Positions 33,282 to 41,177 of a DNA stretch of 64,000 nucleotides are shown piece by piece. Within the stretch, counting starts at the first letter, position 1; each line of letters opens with the position of its first letter. The notes beneath the pieces are model-generated. The model saw only the letters and a list, made by a program, of their open reading frames with translations. It was not told the origin of the DNA and did not search any database. Made by a program: the position numbers and the translations under genes. Source of the DNA: Robertmurraya sp047302285 (GTDB taxonomy: Bacteria; Bacillota; Bacilli; Bacillales; Cytobacillaceae); NCBI RefSeq assembly GCF_047302285.1, contig NZ_CP154845.1, positions 2,604,001 to 2,668,000 of the forward strand, given 5' to 3'.

Positions 33282-35024
33282 TTACATATCCTGTGAAATC
33301 GAAGGTGGATCATTTTTACGAAAAGCACTAATTGCTTCTAAAATAATCCAGATGACAAGAATGAGAATGATTCCTCCGAGAATAAAGAGTAATAGATTTG
33401 TATCGGTAGCTCCAAGCCCTGACCAGTCAAAAACAACCTGCTGCACCATTGCCCAAACGGTCATGGCAAATATAAAGACCATTGGGATAAAGGTGGGTAG
33501 ATAATTACGTCCTTGACGTTTCAGCCAAATCGAAATAAGTAATAGGCTGACACCAGCTAATAATTGATTACTTGTTCCGAACAGTGGCCATAGTAAGTAA
33601 CCGCCTGAACCAAATCCATTTGGACCTTTAGGCAGTAATACAAGAGCTGCACTAGTGCAAACAGCTAAACTAGTCGCCACATGTACTTTTGATAGTGATT
33701 TAATCTGATATTCTTCCCCAATCTCTGAGATGATATATCTCATTAACCGAACGGAGGTATCCAATGTGGTTGCCGCAAAACTAACAACAATGACGGCTAC
33801 GATCGTTCTGGCGACATCTTCTGGAATCCAAATCCCTGTCGCTAGTTGTGCTGCACCATTGACAAAATTACCTAAGCCTCCGCCATTTGCCGCTCCAAAG
33901 CTTGAATATGCGGCCATAAAATCTCCTTTAGTAGCAAATAATGTAACACAGGCGATAATAGAAATAAGAGCTAGTGTCCCTTCTCCTACAGCACCAAAGT
34001 AACCAACAAAACGTGCATCCGTCTCTTTATCCAACTGTTTGGAAGTCGTTCCTGAAGAAACCAGCCCATGAAACCCTGAAATCGCACCACATGCAATCGT
34101 GATAAATAATAAGGGAAGCCACGAAGAGTCTGTTGCTGCGGCATTCGTCATTGGTGCTGTTACCTTTGGTTGCAAAACAACTAGACCAGCATACAGTATG
34201 ACTAAGCCAACGACTAATTGATGTGAATTAATGAAATCACGTGGTTGCAACAGTTTCCAAACTGGCAAAGTTGAGGCAACATAACAATAAATCATCAAAA
34301 TGATGATCCAAATAAAGAATGACATGGCCACTCCATCTAGACCAAATAAAACAGTATTCTCCGCTCCACCAAAAGCCTTGACTAAATCAATTTGAAGAGC
34401 TGGTACATTACTTGCGATGATTGCGGTAATGTACATCACCGCTAAGGCGATCAAGGATGGAACAAGCATTTTTGCTTTCCTTTTATATACAGCATATCCA
34501 ATCCAAATAGCCAATGGAATTTGAATAAAGACCGGTAATACACTTGATGGAAATTGAATAAACAAGTTCGAAATAACCCAAGCAAAAACAGCATTAACCA
34601 TTAATACAAGGATGAGAATAATGAATAAGAACATATTTTTCGCACGACTACCGATAATTTTACTCGTAATCGTACCAACAGATTGACCTTTATTACGGAC
34701 TGATAAAACAATCGTTCCAAAATCATGGACACCCGCTGCAAAAATAGTACCTAATATAACCCAAAGAAAAGCAGGCAACCAACCCCAATAGACAGCAATG
34801 GCAGGTCCAACAATTGGTGCAGCACCAGCAACAGATGTAAAGTGATGGCCCCATAAGACCAGTTTATTCGTCGGGACGAAATCTACCCCATCTTCAAACC
34901 GATGTGCTGGTGTGACATAGTTTGGATCAAGCCGATAAATTTTTTCAGCTATCCACTTTGAATAAAAACGATAACCAAGTGCAAAAACGATCATTCCAAT
35001 AATGGCAAGCCAAATCGAATTCAC
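33282..35024 (-). CDS. cstA: CstA-family carbon starvation transporter
   Basis: 580 residues with about 15-16 transmembrane helices. Family blocks: NKLVLWGHHFTSVAGAAPIVGPAIAVYWGW near residue 55-85, GVHDFGTIVLSVRNKGQSVG, SGFHGLVSSGTTSKQ, and SFAATTLDTSVRLMRYI. CstA proteins import pyruvate or peptides under carbon limitation. Start is GTG 35024 behind AAGGGGG. Monocistronic. Annotation as the CstA family is firm; its substrate in this strain is not. Confidence 0.9.
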   Translation of the reverse strand: MNSIWLAIIGMIVFALGYRFYSKWIAEKIYRLDPNYVTPAHRFEDGVDFVPTNKLVLWGHHFTSVAGAAPIVGPAIAVYWGWLPAFLWVILGTIFAAGVHDFGTIVLSVRNKGQSVGTITSKIIGSRAKNMFLFIILILVLMVNAVFAWVISNLFIQFPSSVLPVFIQIPLAIWIGYAVYKRKAKMLVPSLIALAVMYITAIIASNVPALQIDLVKAFGGAENTVLFGLDGVAMSFFIWIIILMIYCYVASTLPVWKLLQPRDFINSHQLVVGLVILYAGLVVLQPKVTAPMTNAAATDSSWLPLLFITIACGAISGFHGLVSSGTTSKQLDKETDARFVGYFGAVGEGTLALISIIACVTLFATKGDFMAAYSSFGAANGGGLGNFVNGAAQLATGIWIPEDVARTIVAVIVVSFAATTLDTSVRLMRYIISEIGEEYQIKSLSKVHVATSLAVCTSAALVLLPKGPNGFGSGGYLLWPLFGTSNQLLAGVSLLLISIWLKRQGRNYLPTFIPMVFIFAMTVWAMVQQVVFDWSGLGATDTNLLLFILGGIILILVIWIILEAISAFRKNDPPSISQDM

Positions 35025-35298
35025 TTTTCTTTTTCCCCCTTTTCGAAAAAGTCCTTACATCTCCATCATAATGAAAGCGCATACATAAAGTCAATATATT
35101 CTGAATATTATAATAAAATAATTTACACTCTCGTAGTACTATTACAAATGAACAAGCATAAATCTGAAAATGGCATATAATATCTCGAGAAAACATTAAC
35201 TGAGTCGATGTATCTAGCTCATACTTATAAATAACGATTTAACCTCTTTCACTTAAAAAGTGTCGATTAGATTAGGCTCAGGGAAAGGAGGTTCATTT

Positions 35299-35613
35299 AT
35301 GGAACTATTAGATTTTTTAAATAAAAATTACTATATACTTGTTCCAGCACTATGGGTCGTCGGCTACGCATTAAAGCAAACACCGAAAATTCCTAATTGG
35401 ACAATCATTTGGATTCTCCTTGGGTTATCTATCACGATCGGAACATTTGCTTTTGGCTTTTCCGTCGATGCTATCATCAATGGGATCATCGCTGCAGGTG
35501 TGGCTGTTTTTGGGCACCAAATGTTTAAGCAAACTCTCGGAGGAAAACTTGGGACGAGAAAGGTCATTACCGTGGAAGAGAAAAAAACGGAGAAAATTGA
35601 AGAAAGAAAATAA
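35299..35613 (+). CDS. Holin-like small membrane protein (Phage_holin_5_2 type)
   Basis: 104 residues from ATG 35299 (AAAGGAGG upstream). Three hydrophobic segments: NYYILVPALWVVGYAL, WTIIWILLGLSITIGTFAF, and DAIINGIIAAGVAVFGHQMF, with a basic-acidic tail. VPALWVVGYALKQTPKIPNW is typical of the holin 5_2 family. It is not flanked by phage genes, and chromosomal solitary members are common in Bacilli, so a role in lysis is not shown. Confidence 0.75.
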   Translation: MELLDFLNKNYYILVPALWVVGYALKQTPKIPNWTIIWILLGLSITIGTFAFGFSVDAIINGIIAAGVAVFGHQMFKQTLGGKLGTRKVITVEEKKTEKIEERK

Positions 35614-35704
35614 GCAATGGCATTAATTTTTCTAACATTCGAACGTTTAATTCATTTTCTTTTTGGGTATTGTGTTATAAGAGTTAGGTTTTTGTCCTCT
35701 CCTG

Positions 35705-35742
35705 ATCCCTGTCGAAATTCCCCCTCGGCAGGGATTTTTTGT
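35705..35742 (+). terminator. Intrinsic terminator after the holin-like gene
   Basis: GATCCCTG-TCGA / CTCGGCAGGGAT hairpin with a T6 tail. Confidence 0.75.
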
Positions 35743-35808
35743 TCCTCAAATTCGCTTCGAAATAGTAAAATAAAGAATACTAGTTCCATGAAAAAATGAG
35801 GTGATCCA

Positions 35809-36477
35809 ATGTGTGGAAGATTCACGTTGACGGATGAAATTGCTCAGTTGCAAGCTCATTTTGAGTTTTTTAATGGTGAAGACTTAACACCAAGATTTAA
35901 CATTGCTCCTGGGCAACAAATTTTAACCGTTGTTTCAGATGGAACGAATAGAATGGCCCAACATATGAAGTGGGGTTTTGTCCCTTTCTGGGCAAAGGAT
36001 GAAAAAATGGGCTTTAAAATGATTAATGCCCGAGCGGAAACAATTGATGAAAAACCGAGCTTTCGACAGGCCTTTCAACAAAGACGTTGTCTTATTTTAG
36101 CAGATGGCTTTTATGAATGGAAAAGAACAGAATCTAAAAAGCATCCGTATCGTTTTGTGTTGAAAGACAAGAAACCTTTTGCCTTTGCCGGTATTTGGGA
36201 AACGTGGTCAAAAGGGACAACACCTTTGACGAGTTGTACCATTATCACAACAGAACCGAATGATGTCACCAAGGATATTCATGATCGAATGCCCGTGATT
36301 TTACCACCTGATGCATATGATACATGGCTCAACCCCATTTACCAACCAATAAGTGATTTGAAAGATCTGTTAAAGCCTTATCCAGCGGAAAAAATGGAAA
36401 AATACGAAGTTTCTACACTTGTGAATTCAGTTAAAAATGATTTGCCTGAATTAATAAAGCCTCTTAATCGTTTTTAA
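35809..36477 (+). CDS. SRAP (SOS response-associated peptidase) protein, HMCES/YedK-like
   Basis: 222 residues. Begins MCGRFTLTDEI: Cys2 becomes the catalytic N terminus after Met removal and forms a thiazolidine link with abasic sites in single-stranded DNA. Other family blocks: PRFNIAPGQQILTV, MKWGFVPFWAKD, NARAETIDEKPSFRQAFQQRRCLILADGFYEWK, YRFVLKDKKPFAFAGIWE, and IHDRMPVIL with the conserved His. Protects abasic sites at replication forks. Monocistronic, with GAGGTGATC before ATG 35809. Confidence 0.93.
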   Translation: MCGRFTLTDEIAQLQAHFEFFNGEDLTPRFNIAPGQQILTVVSDGTNRMAQHMKWGFVPFWAKDEKMGFKMINARAETIDEKPSFRQAFQQRRCLILADGFYEWKRTESKKHPYRFVLKDKKPFAFAGIWETWSKGTTPLTSCTIITTEPNDVTKDIHDRMPVILPPDAYDTWLNPIYQPISDLKDLLKPYPAEKMEKYEVSTLVNSVKNDLPELIKPLNRF

Positions 36478-36539
36478 AAACTCTTCTAAAATTTGAGATA
36501 AACGAATATTTTAGACCGAACTTCCCATACTAGTTATAA

Positions 36540-36629
36540 GGGACTTGTAGCTCAAGTGGATAGAGCAACCAGCAGTGTCAACCAGACACTGCATGAGTTT
36601 TTTGTAGGTTCGAATCCTACCAAGTCCCT
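36540..36629 (+). tRNA. tRNA-like RNA with abnormal central arm
   Basis: GGGACTTG pairs with CAAGTCCC (36621-36628) to give a 7-8 bp acceptor stem; the D arm is normal (GCTC-AAGTGGATA-GAGC, 36550-36566) and the T arm is perfect (GTAGG-TTCGAAT-CCTAC, 36604-36620). Between them are 36 nt instead of the usual ~22. They fold into one 7-bp stem GCAGTGT / ACACTGC (36572-36578, 36586-36592) around loop CAACCAG, which has A rather than the invariant U at the position before the anticodon, followed by a single-stranded ATGAGTTTTTT. So no usable anticodon is evident. No CCA is encoded. Possibilities are a specialised tRNA-like small RNA or a tRNA gene damaged by insertion. Confidence 0.7.
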
Positions 36630-36683
36630 CTCCTCTCATTTTCGCATCTCCTTTTTCGGAAAAAATGATAAAGGAAGCTAGTA

Positions 36684-36716
36684 AAACCAGAGAGGAAATC
36701 TCCCCTCCGGCTTTAT
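36684..36716 (-). terminator. Terminator of the MBL-fold gene
   Basis: On the minus strand AAGCCGGAGGGGA pairs with TCCTCTCTGGTTT (several G-U pairs) and a T4 tail, overlapping the stop of the minus-strand gene. Confidence 0.65.
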
Positions 36717-37651
36717 ATTGCCTCATAGTACCAAGTACCACTAGTTTGATATTTTCTACACTGATTATTAGCCACTAAATATTCTAAATGGGCAAGTGTC
36801 TCACCTATAGCAAATCTCATTTGATGGAGATTCAATTGATGAAATAGCCTTTGAGTTACCTCATAAATCGTTGTAGGATTTTTAACCGTATGATATGTAA
36901 ATTCAAGTCTTTCTTCATGATGACTTATTAATTCTTCAATTCTACTATTCGCATTTTTAAATGGCTTAAAATGGGATGGGAATACATATTCAGCATTTAA
37001 CTTTTTTATTTTTTCCAATGAAGTAATGAATGATTGCAATGGATTCGGATTCCCTCTAAATCTATACGAAATATTCGGTGATATTTTCGGTAAAATATGA
37101 TCGGTCGAAAGTAAAATACTTTCCTCTTTATTATATAAAACAAATAATCCATCAGAGTGACCTGGAGTAAAAATAACCTCATATTCCAACTTACCAAAAG
37201 GAATTTTCATTCCTTCTTTTATTTCATGCTGAATGACAGGATATGGCTCTACCCGTTCAGTATAACTCTCCTCATTAGTTGTTATTTGGAACGCTAATTC
37301 TTGAGGGAGTCCACAAGTAAGATAATTACGCTTTTTTTCTTTAATAGATTCAGGACGCCAATAACTTAGTCCCATTTCTGCATCTACTTTTGTCATCCAA
37401 ACATCAGCACCAGTTAACTTCTGCATACTGCCTGCATATCCAAAATGATCGGGATGGTAATGGGTAATGATAATGTCCTTAATATCATTCCTTGTGATGA
37501 TTGGTGCCCAAATGTTTTTCGTTACATCTGAATGTAAGCCCGTATCAATTACCGTTCTTCCCCTCTCACCATCTGCAATAAAACAATTGACATGATTTAA
37601 ACGAAAGGGCAGTGGAATCGTTATTTGTTCAATTCCTAGCTCGGAAAGCAT
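36713..37651 (-). CDS. MBL-fold metallo-hydrolase
   Basis: 312 residues. The N-terminal ~230 residues are a metallo-beta-lactamase domain: VNCFIADGERGRTVIDTGLH, the metal motif THYHPDHFGYAG near residue 68 (HxHxDH), FTPGHSDGLFVLY, STDHILP and FPSHF. The C-terminal ~70 residues form a winged-helix-like domain (PTTIYEVTQRLF, FAIGETLAHLEYLVANN) as in glyoxalase II-related or LACTB2-like hydrolases. Substrate is unknown. GGAGGATC precedes ATG 37651. Confidence 0.85.
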   Translation of the reverse strand: MLSELGIEQITIPLPFRLNHVNCFIADGERGRTVIDTGLHSDVTKNIWAPIITRNDIKDIIITHYHPDHFGYAGSMQKLTGADVWMTKVDAEMGLSYWRPESIKEKKRNYLTCGLPQELAFQITTNEESYTERVEPYPVIQHEIKEGMKIPFGKLEYEVIFTPGHSDGLFVLYNKEESILLSTDHILPKISPNISYRFRGNPNPLQSFITSLEKIKKLNAEYVFPSHFKPFKNANSRIEELISHHEERLEFTYHTVKNPTTIYEVTQRLFHQLNLHQMRFAIGETLAHLEYLVANNQCRKYQTSGTWYYEAI

Positions 37652-37749
37652 AATGATCCTCCTCTATTAATCACTAGTTGAACTTAATATAAATAAAATG
37701 ATAACAATTTTCAGAATATTATACAACAGTTTAATTTTTATTCAAAAAT

Positions 37750-37815
37750 AAAAAGCGACAAATCATGTGAACTCTTTCCTTAATTTAAGGATAGAGTTCA
37801 CTTATGTCGCCTTTT
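37750..37815. terminator. Strong bidirectional terminator
   Basis: Long imperfect inverted repeat (AAAAGCGACA...GTGAACTCT.TTCCTT / AAGGA.AGAGTTCAC...TGTCGCCTTTT) downstream of the ykvA-like gene. Confidence 0.85.
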
Positions 37816-37816
37816 C

Positions 37817-38185
37817 TCAGATTTTATTGTCTACTTCTGAAGTATCAACATTCGTCCCGAACCAATTAATTAACTTATCCTTTGCCTTTTTCTTTACTTC
37901 ATCATCAATATAGATCGCTACTTGAAATAAAGCAACGCCTAAAGCGCCTAAATCATCGGTAAAACCTACCCCTGCGACAAAATCAGGAATTAAATCTAGT
38001 GGAAGAATGAAATAACCCAGTGCTGCTAAAATGGTTACCCGAGCTTTTTTAGGCAGTTCAGGTTTTTGCAAGGTATAATAGAGCAATAATGCTGTATATA
38101 CAACGGAATGACCTGCTTTTAAGGCAAACCGTTTCAATTTACTCCAAAACCTTTCCTCTGAATAATGCTTTTCCATTCCTTCCAT
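37817..38185 (-). CDS. YkvA family (DUF1232) small membrane protein
   Basis: 122 residues. The DUF1232 core is clear: VYTALLLYYTLQKPELPKKARVTILAALGYFILPLDLIPDF, then VGFTDDLGALGVALFQVAIYIDDEVKKKA. Two membrane-associated helices. Function unknown; conserved across Firmicutes and proteobacteria. Ribosome site AAGGAGTG before ATG 38185. Confidence 0.85.
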   Translation of the reverse strand: MEGMEKHYSEERFWSKLKRFALKAGHSVVYTALLLYYTLQKPELPKKARVTILAALGYFILPLDLIPDFVAGVGFTDDLGALGVALFQVAIYIDDEVKKKAKDKLINWFGTNVDTSEVDNKI

Positions 38186-38251
38186 CTATGACACTCCTTC
38201 TCTTAACTTACGTTTATTATATCTCAATTAGCCTGAAAATACCTTTTTTAA

Positions 38252-38992
38252 CTAAAAGAGCATTAGTGCTTCATACTTAAAGCCTTCATATTGGTAATTT
38301 TGTTTTTTGTACATTTCTTTCGGGGTATCCTCCCCATCAGCTACTAAAATGACTTGCTTGTCAGCGCATTCTTCCATCACAAATTGCTGAATTTGACTTC
38401 CAATTCCTTTGTTTCGATAGGATGGTAAGACCACAAGACCATCTATTTCGGCCGTCTCCTTCTTAAGGATAACATCCACCGTCCCAACTGGTTTCCCCTC
38501 AAAGTAAGCTAGCAACTGCAAAAATTTAGGATCGTTCCAATTTTGCTCATGAATCACTCTTTTATGCTCAGCAAATTCTTCACTGATTTCAGCGTCAATC
38601 TCGAATGACAACTTTAAAAATTGCGCCCAGTTTGCTTCTGTTACTTTTTGAACCACCACAGAAGGTTTTTTATCCACTTTCACAAATTGGCTTGGTAGTA
38701 TGCGATACATTTCCATATATCCAATACCAAAGCCCGAACTCATTAAATAATGCTCAATCTCTTCTGGAATCCTTTCGTCTTGCGGAAATAAAAGCTTAAC
38801 GTGTTCTTGTCCGTTTTTTTGATGAAATTCCCGTAAATAATCCACGGATTGTTCACACTCATGTAATGTCGGCATTCTTTTAAACTGAAGAAAATTTCCA
38901 TCATATAGTAATAGCATTTCAGCAGTGTGGTAATGCTTCATTAATTCATTTTCAAATACAATTTTTCCCCGATAAAAAATATCTTCAAACAT
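38252..38992 (-). CDS. GNAT N-acetyltransferase with extra N-terminal domain
   Basis: 246 residues. The C-terminal ~130 residues are a GNAT domain: VVVQKVTEANWAQFLKLSFEID, the beta-4 strand VGTVDVILKKETAEIDGLVVLP, and the acetyl-CoA loop YRNKGIGSQIQQFVMEE. The N-terminal ~110 residues (IVFENELMKHYHTAEMLLLYDGNFLQFKRMPT) are a DUF5613-like domain that often accompanies GNAT domains in Bacilli. Substrate unknown. Confidence 0.8.
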   Translation of the reverse strand: MFEDIFYRGKIVFENELMKHYHTAEMLLLYDGNFLQFKRMPTLHECEQSVDYLREFHQKNGQEHVKLLFPQDERIPEEIEHYLMSSGFGIGYMEMYRILPSQFVKVDKKPSVVVQKVTEANWAQFLKLSFEIDAEISEEFAEHKRVIHEQNWNDPKFLQLLAYFEGKPVGTVDVILKKETAEIDGLVVLPSYRNKGIGSQIQQFVMEECADKQVILVADGEDTPKEMYKKQNYQYEGFKYEALMLF

Positions 38993-39045
38993 CTGTCATG
39001 TCCCCTTGTTGTTATCTACTTTATTCTCTTATTAAACTCTTATTT

Positions 39046-39156
39046 TTATCGATTTCTTTTTCTAAAAGCTCGCACAGCTGTCATCATAAGTACAATTATT
39101 CCTACAACCAATAACATAGTAAAAAGTTGAAATATTATATCGCCTAAATTTAACAT
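39046..39156 (-). CDS. 36-residue single-helix membrane peptide
   Basis: The frame from ATG 39156 encodes MLNLGDIIFQLFTMLLVVGI then IVLMMTAVRAFRKRNR: one transmembrane helix with a strongly basic C-terminal tail, a common layout of small Bacillus membrane proteins. A GGAGG ribosome site sits inside the last codons of the upstream GNAT gene, two bases from its stop, so it is translationally coupled to that gene. Not recognised as a named family. Confidence 0.55.
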   Translation of the reverse strand: MLNLGDIIFQLFTMLLVVGIIVLMMTAVRAFRKRNR

Positions 39157-39158
39157 CT

Positions 39159-40049
39159 TTATGACCTCCTATCAAATGTACAGCGATATGCATACAAGCG
39201 ATGTTGTTCAGTAAATCCTGCATGTAGGTATACTTTTAACGCTGCTTGATTGTCCGACTTGACTGTTAACGTAATCACTTCTATTTCTTTAAATGAAAAA
39301 AGAAAATTCAACCCAACCTTCATGAGTTCACTTCCTACTCCCCGATTTCTGAAAGCAGGTGAGACAGCAATAAAATGTATATCCCCTTCAGCAAAACTCG
39401 GTTCAGCTTCACAAAAAACATAGCCACAAAAAAGGTCATTCATTTCTGCAATGAATAATTTTTGCGTTCTCCCCTGTCTTTCAATCATTTCATCTGCACT
39501 AAAATAGGCTTCAGGGAATGCATCATTATGAAGAGTTTGGAATGGTAGAAAGTCCGTTTCTTCTATTTCACGAATGTTTAGTTGGGAATCCTTCATTGAA
39601 ATTAAGTTATTAACCGAGACTTGAAGTATTGAATGCTCACCGCTTTTTTTCGCCCCAATCCTTTTCATAAACTGATTTCCTTTTGTATTATGGATGTTGT
39701 AAAAACCATACACAGTCACTAATGAAAAAGGTAGCTCTTCAATAAGTTTTCTCCACATTTGGTCTGCAATTTCATCCCATTCCGAATGGAAAATAAATGG
39801 TCCCCACACTTCTGCTTCTTTTGAATCCTTATCAATATCTAAACCAATGAATCCCACTAATTGATCATCTAAAAACGCTCCCATTAAAGAGTACTCAAGC
39901 GAAAGATCTGAAAAGTCAGTTAAAAGAGTATGTTTTATTTCATCCTTATCAGTTCCACAATAGCCCACATGATGACTGGGTTGAGCATTCATTTTTTCCA
40001 TAAAAATGGCGACTTCATCTAACTCTAGTATTCTTCTAATCTCTATCAT
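39159..40049 (-). CDS. GNAT N-acetyltransferase, tandem-domain
   Basis: 296 residues with two GNAT folds. The first (residues 1-140) is degenerate, with ALDLVGFIGLDIDKDSKEAEVWGPFIF-type strands but no clean acetyl-CoA loop; the second (150-296) carries LNIREIEETDFLPFQTLHNDAFPEAYFSADE, FCGYVFCEAEPSF and the loop RNRGVGSELMKVGLNFLF, ending in ALKVYLHAGF. Acyl acceptor unknown. Heads a unit with the 36-residue membrane peptide. Confidence 0.82.
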   Translation of the reverse strand: MIEIRRILELDEVAIFMEKMNAQPSHHVGYCGTDKDEIKHTLLTDFSDLSLEYSLMGAFLDDQLVGFIGLDIDKDSKEAEVWGPFIFHSEWDEIADQMWRKLIEELPFSLVTVYGFYNIHNTKGNQFMKRIGAKKSGEHSILQVSVNNLISMKDSQLNIREIEETDFLPFQTLHNDAFPEAYFSADEMIERQGRTQKLFIAEMNDLFCGYVFCEAEPSFAEGDIHFIAVSPAFRNRGVGSELMKVGLNFLFSFKEIEVITLTVKSDNQAALKVYLHAGFTEQHRLYAYRCTFDRRS

Positions 40050-40146
40050 CGATCATACTCCTTATCATGACATGAACCTTAACTTATTTTACCATATTTA
40101 TGAGATTGTCCATGAGTAAACTCTTGTAGATGCACACATAATAACC

Positions 40147-40200
40147 TTGACACGAAACCAAAAGGTGTCGTATGATACAAATATAAAACCTTTTGGTGTT
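40147..40200 (+). promoter_or_regulatory. Promoter and operator of the AHSA1-ArsR operon
   Basis: TTGACA (40147-40152), 18 bp, TATGAT (40171-40176). Two related palindromes, ACCAAAAGGT (40157-40166, inside the spacer) and ACCTTTTGGT (40188-40197, downstream of the -10), each followed by GT, fit an operator of the HTH_20/ArsR regulator encoded in the operon, which would repress its own transcription. Confidence 0.7.
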
Positions 40201-40228
40201 ATATTAAACAATAGGAAGGAAAATACAG

Positions 40229-40645
40229 ATGGAAACTATTCAAGATATTAAACAAACAGTGGTCATTCAGGCACCGATTCAAAAGGTCTGGAACCATGTC
40301 TCTACCTCAGATGGAATGACAGAATGGTTCATGCCGAACGATTTTGTAGCGGAAGTAGGGCATGAATTTCATATCCAATCCCCTTTTGGACCATCACCTT
40401 GCAAAGTACTAGAAGTGGACGAGCCTCATCTTATTTCATTTGTATGGGATACAGATGGCTGGGTCGTTTCCTTTTTATTGAAAGATTTAGGGGACAGCAC
40501 CGAATTCACTGTGATTCATGGTGGTTGGAAAGCTCCGGATCATGTCGTACCAAAAGCAGGAGAAGACGCTACAGTTATTCGTGATCGAATGAACGGTGGA
40601 TGGGCAGGAATTGTTCAAAAACTTCAAAAGGTAGTTGAGGGATAA
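40229..40645 (+). CDS. SRPBCC (AHSA1-type) protein
   Basis: 138 residues: QTVVIQAPIQKVWNHVSTSDGMTEWFMPNDFVAEVGHEFHI through LISFVWDTDGWVVSFLLKD and FTVIHGGW, ending in a long C-terminal helix WAGIVQKLQKVVEG. This is the AHSA1/SRPBCC fold with a hydrophobic pocket; ligand unknown. Directly followed by an ArsR-type regulator (GTG just after its TAA), the usual pairing in Bacilli. Confidence 0.85.
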   Translation: METIQDIKQTVVIQAPIQKVWNHVSTSDGMTEWFMPNDFVAEVGHEFHIQSPFGPSPCKVLEVDEPHLISFVWDTDGWVVSFLLKDLGDSTEFTVIHGGWKAPDHVVPKAGEDATVIRDRMNGGWAGIVQKLQKVVEG

Positions 40646-40963
40646 GTGAGTGCAGTAAAGCATGATGTGTTTCAAGCAATTGCTGACCCTACCCGAAGAG
40701 AAGTACTTCGATTATTGGCACATAAAAATTTGCCGATTTCAGAAATTACAGCCCATTTTCCGATTACTCGTACAGCTGTTGCCAAGCACCTCCATATTCT
40801 TTCAGAGGCACAATTAGTAAAAGGAAACAAGGTTGGTAGGGAAAAAATTTATCAATTACAACCTGAACCACTAACGGAAGTGAAAGAGTGGCTCTCCTTT
40901 TATGAACAGTTTTGGAACAATAAACTCGCAATGCTTAAATTTCAAATGGAAAAAGAAGATTAA
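40646..40963 (+). CDS. ArsR/HTH_20 family transcriptional regulator
   Basis: 105 residues from GTG 40646 (GAGGG overlapping the end of the previous gene). Winged helix: FQAIADPTRREVLRLLAHKNLPISEI, recognition region FPITRTAVAKHLHILSEAQLV, and wing KVGREKIYQLQPEPL. No clustered cysteines, so probably not a metal sensor; this subfamily is paired with AHSA1 proteins and likely autorepresses through the palindromes upstream. Confidence 0.87.
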   Translation: MSAVKHDVFQAIADPTRREVLRLLAHKNLPISEITAHFPITRTAVAKHLHILSEAQLVKGNKVGREKIYQLQPEPLTEVKEWLSFYEQFWNNKLAMLKFQMEKED

Positions 40964-40997
40964 ATCGCTTGGATTATATCAAACGATCCAGATTGTC

Positions 40998-41039
40998 GAC
41001 AAAAGGCATCGAGAGTACTCCCTCTCGGTGTCCTTTGTC
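40998..41039 (+). terminator. Terminator after the ArsR gene
   Basis: 18-base arms GACAAAAGGCATCGAGAG / CTCTCGGTGTCCTTTGTC with a few mismatches and a 6-nt loop, 35 bp past the stop. Confidence 0.7.
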
Positions 41040-41067
41040 ATTTCTGGGTTGAATTGTGGCTAAAATA

Positions 41068-41094
41068 CGTTGATTTCCGCTCCAGGCGCTTTCA
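41068..41094. repeat. Fragment of a common Bacillaceae intergenic repeat
   Basis: The phrase ACGTTGATTTCCGCTCC, followed by AGGCGCTTTC, belongs to a repeat that is scattered in intergenic regions of many Bacillaceae genomes; only a short part is left here. Confidence 0.5.
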
Positions 41095-41177
41095 TGCTAT
41101 ACACCTTTCTCAACATCATTGTTGTATCCTACCTATTCGTTTAGAATAAAACTATACATAAATGTAAGGTGATGAAT

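Noticed and set aside
35299..35613. Prophage remnant based on the holin-like gene
   Set aside because: No integrase, endolysin, portal or other phage gene nearby; solitary holin-like genes are common in Bacilli.
36540..36629. tRNA for selenocysteine to go with SelB
   Set aside because: The 8-bp acceptor fits, but the D arm is a normal class I type with 4 bp, there is no UCA anticodon loop and no long variable arm in the right place.
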